Assembly: GCA_944387745.1 (NCBI GenBank)
Contig: CALXGD010000076.1
Span: 1 to 9,047 of the forward strand
Direction: 5' to 3'
Source: an uncultured Oscillospiraceae bacterium
GTDB lineage: Bacteria; Bacillota_A; Clostridia; Oscillospirales; Oscillospiraceae
Length of the DNA: 9,047 bases
Shown: in pieces, positions 6,763-9,047 of the stretch
Position numbering within the stretch: position 1 is the stretch's first letter
Layout of the letters: each line of letters begins with the position of its first letter
Translations under genes and position numbers: made by a program
The notes under the pieces: model-generated
Database searches by the model: none
Seen by the model: the letters and a program-made list of their open reading frames with translations, nothing else
Told to the model about the DNA's origin: nothing

Positions 6763-6911
6763 AGATGGGCCGCCGAGGGCGGCGGCCCCTACATACCGCC
6801 CCAAATGATTTCCCATACCCGTAGATGGGCGGGCGCCCTCGCCCGCCCCTACGGGACAAGTTCAAAGCATGCGGACGGCCAAAGGCCGCCCCTACAAGGG
6901 AGGTGCCCTCC
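6763..6911 (+). repeat. Hairpin-rich intergenic repeat, copy 2
   Basis: Second copy of the repeat at 5033-5175, in the same place relative to the following HAAS gene. Its inverted repeats are GGGCCGCC (6767-6774) with GGCGGCCC (6781-6788); a 16-bp stem with a 2-nt bulge, left arm 6818-6835 and right arm 6840-6855, loop CCCT; and CGGCC (6876-6880) with GGCCG (6884-6888). The central stem differs in sequence from copy 1 yet stays paired: the outer TTC/GAA of copy 1 is CCC/GGG here. No T tract follows, so termination is unlikely, but such a stem could slow polymerase or protect RNA ends. Confidence 0.8.
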
Positions 6912-7721
6912 ATGGAGGAAACCAGCAAAACATATACCGCCGGCCAGTGGCTGGACACGGCGGTGAAGAAAATCCACTTCGGCCCCGACCGGGCGGCGGT
7001 GCGGGAGGAACTTTCAGCCCACCTGGAGGACAAGGCCCTGGACTTTCGGCGCATCTTTCCCGACATGACCTGGGATGAGGCCCAGGAGCGGGCCGTCTCC
7101 GACATGGGGGACCCGGCGGAGGTGGGGAAGGAACTGGCCAAGGTGCATAAGCCCTGGCCGGGGTATCTGTGGCGGGTGAGCCAGGTGCTGTTGGCCGTCC
7201 CCCTGGTGTGGCTGTTTTTCTTCGGTCCGCAGTGGGAGTGGCTGGCGGACCAGTTCGGCTGGTTTGACGACGGTCCCCATAGCGATGTGGTGGAGGAAGA
7301 GACGGAGGTCCGCATCCCCTTCTCCTGCGGGGAGACCGTTCAGGTTGGCCCTTACACCCTCCAAGTGGAGGGCGCCTTGGTAGTTAATCCCCTGGCGGAG
7401 TGGGACGCCGGATATTTTTGGGCAACCTGGCATGCCTGGAGCCCCTTCTTCTGGGAAACACCCGCCCACAGCGTATACTGGCAGGCGGAGGACGACCAGG
7501 GCAATGAATACCCCAGCTATACTCAGTGGTCTGTCTTTGGACGTTTGGGAACGCAGCGGGAGCAGAGGTTGTACCACCTGGTCTGGTATCGCTCCGGCCT
7601 GGGCTGGACGGGGGAGGTCCAGGTGGCGGCCGTTCCCCAGGACGCCCAGTGGGTGCGCCTCACCCTGGACATTGGGGAGGAACCCATCACCGTTTTGCTG
7701 GAGCGGGAGGAGGGGACATGA
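6912..7721 (+). CDS. Membrane protein with N-terminal HAAS-type domain and outer domain, copy 2
   Basis: 269 aa from ATG 6912, with AAGGGAGG 8 nt upstream. An in-frame ATG at 6825 lies inside the repeat hairpin, has no ribosome site, and would break the match to copy 1, so it was rejected. The HAAS-type domain (about 12-78) is collinear with copy 1 without gaps: residues 11-94 show 63 of 84 identical by hand count. A membrane helix follows (about 85-104). The outer domain, about 165 residues, is much more divergent but keeps local matches such as ED-x-x-GN-x-YP and a final W-(I/V)-x-L-x-x-x-x-x-(E/Q)-x-x-(F/I)-x-(L/V) pattern. Its stop overlaps the next start (ATGA). Same inferred topology and role as copy 1, probably with a different ligand or partner; function unknown. 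Confidence 0.8.
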   Translation: MEETSKTYTAGQWLDTAVKKIHFGPDRAAVREELSAHLEDKALDFRRIFPDMTWDEAQERAVSDMGDPAEVGKELAKVHKPWPGYLWRVSQVLLAVPLVWLFFFGPQWEWLADQFGWFDDGPHSDVVEEETEVRIPFSCGETVQVGPYTLQVEGALVVNPLAEWDAGYFWATWHAWSPFFWETPAHSVYWQAEDDQGNEYPSYTQWSVFGRLGTQREQRLYHLVWYRSGLGWTGEVQVAAVPQDAQWVRLTLDIGEEPITVLLEREEGT

Positions 7722-8494
7722 TGGACCGCAAAAAAAGAAAACCTCTGAGCCGGGGCCAAAAAACCGTCCGCAACCTGCTGCTGGCGGCCTTGGCGGGGTT
7801 CCTGGTGTGGGTCAATGCAGGTGCGCCCCTGCCTCCAGAACAGGAATTTCAACGGCTGGTCCGGGCAAATTTTTTGGAGGACGAGGCCCAATTTCTGGGG
7901 GATTTTGAGGTCAGCGGCCTCCACTGGGGGGCGGGACTGACAGACCGGTGGCTGGTGCTGGGAATACTGGACGGCGGCCGGATGGAGCTGTGGCCCAGAG
8001 AGGGGGACGGCCCGGTGGTAGCTCCGGTGCCGGATGACTTCGCCAGGTGGGTGGAAATTGCCTTTGTCGCGGCCAACGCCCCGGAGGGGACGGCTTCCGC
8101 CCGGCTCACGATCGACCTCTCCTGCTGGTACACCCACACCGGCACAGCAACCCATCACACCTGGTCCTATTGGGCCACGGAGGAACGGGACTGGGGCGGC
8201 CTCACTCCCACCTACTGGGAGAACACCTATACGCTGGATGGGGAACCTCTGGAAGATGGAACCTTCCTGTTCCGCCTGCCGGAGCTGGACTCCTCGGACA
8301 CGGAAAGCATTGAATTTTTTGTCAGGCGTTATCTGGCGGACTGGGATCTCTATCTCAGTCAAGTGTATCAGGAAAACCCCAACCGGCGGGATGCCGCCTG
8401 CTCCCTGACGGCGATATTCTATGACGAAGTGGGGAACGAGCTGGACCGGGCAGAGCTGACGGACATCGGGGGCGGGCCTGCGGGTTTGTCCTAA
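7718..8494 (+). CDS. Membrane-anchored partner protein of HAAS gene, copy 2 (hypothetical)
   Basis: 258 aa, unknown function. ATG 7718 overlaps the preceding stop (ATGA). ATG 7721 directly after is equally possible and sits 6 nt from GGAGGAGG, so the start is uncertain by one codon. A basic stretch (RKKRKPLSRGQK) leads into one hydrophobic helix at about 19-34, then P40-E41-x-x-F44-Q-x-L47-x-x-x-N51-F, the pattern found in the first partner (6041-6745). The outer part is rich in Trp, Tyr and Asp/Glu. It contains one Cys in the middle (DLSCWYTH) and one near the end (AACSLTA), which could form a disulfide outside. There are no enzyme motifs or lipobox. The gene ends 12 bp before the converging recO stop, with no terminator between them. 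Confidence 0.75.
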   Translation: MMDRKKRKPLSRGQKTVRNLLLAALAGFLVWVNAGAPLPPEQEFQRLVRANFLEDEAQFLGDFEVSGLHWGAGLTDRWLVLGILDGGRMELWPREGDGPVVAPVPDDFARWVEIAFVAANAPEGTASARLTIDLSCWYTHTGTATHHTWSYWATEERDWGGLTPTYWENTYTLDGEPLEDGTFLFRLPELDSSDTESIEFFVRRYLADWDLYLSQVYQENPNRRDAACSLTAIFYDEVGNELDRAELTDIGGGPAGLS

Positions 8495-8506
8495 TAAGGC
8501 GGGATT

Positions 8507-9028
8507 TCATTTGCTCTCCCCGTCTCCAGGTGGTGAAATCTCCTCCAGATGGGCCATCTGCTTATAAAACTCCAGGGTCCGGAACCCCCGCTCCAGCTGG
8601 GTCAGCAGATAGGCCTCCGTCACTCCGGACAGGGCCTTCAGCCCGCTCTTCCCCAGCTGAAAGGAAAACAGCCGCTTGGGATCTCCATAGACGATGTGCC
8701 GCATAGCGGACAGCACACCCCCCTCCACTGGCATGGAGATTCCGTCTCCCACTTCTCCCCGGCAGGAAGCGCAGTGGAGCACTCCCTCTCTCAGGTGGAA
8801 GCGGGGCTCCTCTGGAGGCTCTCTGCCGCACACGGCGCAGCTGTCCAGCAGTGGCCCGTATCCCGCCAGACACAGGGCCCGAAGCTCAAAGGCCGCCTTC
8901 ACCAGCTCTGCCGGCCGGTCCAACCGGTCCAGGGCATAGAGGGTATTCAGCAGCAGAGAGAGCAGCTCCTGGTTGGGTACTCCCTCCACCGCCAGCAGCT
9001 CGGTAATCTCCGCGCCGTACCAGCCCAC
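8507..9028 (-). CDS. recO: DNA repair protein RecO, C-terminal part (partial or interrupted)
   Basis: 173 aa are readable from GTG 9028-9026 to TGA 8509-8507. This matches the C-terminal two-thirds of RecO: a helical part (AEITELLAVEG.PNQELLSLLLNTLYALD), the conserved FELRAL..AGYGPLLDSCAVCG, a four-Cys zinc site (C-x-x-C, about 19 residues, then C-x-x-C), and the terminal helices ending FRTLEFYKQM. RecO helps load RecA through RecR and anneals SSB-coated DNA. The N-terminal OB-fold domain (about 80 residues) would lie past the window edge. One codon before GTG, the same frame has TAG (plus-strand CTA, 9032-9034), and beyond it the reading DLLK is compatible with RecO. The gene is therefore either broken by an amber codon or affected by a sequence error at the edge. 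GTG 9028 has no ribosome site and is not a convincing real start. Confidence 0.8.
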   Translation of the reverse strand: MGWYGAEITELLAVEGVPNQELLSLLLNTLYALDRLDRPAELVKAAFELRALCLAGYGPLLDSCAVCGREPPEEPRFHLREGVLHCASCRGEVGDGISMPVEGGVLSAMRHIVYGDPKRLFSFQLGKSGLKALSGVTEAYLLTQLERGFRTLEFYKQMAHLEEISPPGDGESK

Positions 9029-9047
9029 GTACTATTTCAGCAGATCT

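Noticed and set aside
6825..6911. Upstream extension of the second HAAS gene
   Set aside because: The extra residues come from the palindromic repeat, have no counterpart in the first HAAS gene, and have no ribosome site at the ATG.
5033..6911. CRISPR array or insertion sequence formed by the repeats
   Set aside because: There are only two copies, 1.7 kb apart, with no spacers, no transposase and no target-site duplication seen. They are better described as hairpin-rich intergenic repeats copied with the cassette.

Overview
The window is a GC-rich, densely coding bacterial segment. Gene starts have strong AGGAGG-type ribosome sites, and the content is a trimeric-type [FeFe] hydrogenase, a PadR regulator with HAAS-type membrane proteins, a cytidylate-kinase-like protein and RecO. 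Together this suggests an anaerobic, fermentative member of the Clostridia (Bacillota). A high-GC gut Oscillospirales lineage related to Flavonifractor or Pseudoflavonifractor is my best guess; that placement is inference from gene content and base composition.

Region 1 (1-3672, + strand) is the end of a hydrogenase operon. It holds the last 22 codons of an upstream gene (probably the NuoE/HydC-like subunit), then the NADH- and FMN-binding subunit HydB/NuoF-like (68-1969), then the catalytic [FeFe] hydrogenase HydA (1975-3672). The genes overlap or lie 5 nt apart. All expected iron-sulfur ligands and all H-cluster loops are intact. By family knowledge this is an NADH-linked, possibly electron-bifurcating (group A3-like) hydrogenase. 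It ends at a strong bidirectional terminator (3723-3754), which it shares with the convergent gene that follows.

Region 2 (3824-4699) holds a cytidylate-kinase-like protein on the minus strand and a 258-bp divergent intergenic region. That region contains a possible -10 for the minus gene, an imperfect hairpin, and a near-consensus promoter for padR. The padR promoter is overlaid by two tandem operator-like repeats.

Region 3 (4700-8494, + strand) is the most unusual part. A short PadR repressor is followed by two tandem copies of one cassette: about 145-150 bp of hairpin-rich repeat, a membrane protein with an N-terminal HAAS-type helical domain, and a partner protein with one N-terminal membrane anchor and an outer domain. 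The two HAAS domains are about 75% identical and collinear, while the outer domains have diverged strongly. I infer a duplicated sensor or signalling module controlled by PadR; ligand and output are unknown.

Region 4 (8507-9047, minus strand) is the C-terminal part of the DNA-repair protein RecO. It converges on the last cassette gene with 12 bp between the stops. Its frame carries an amber codon close to the window edge. No stretch above 300 bp lacks a gene. I saw no tRNA, rRNA, CRISPR array or insertion sequence.
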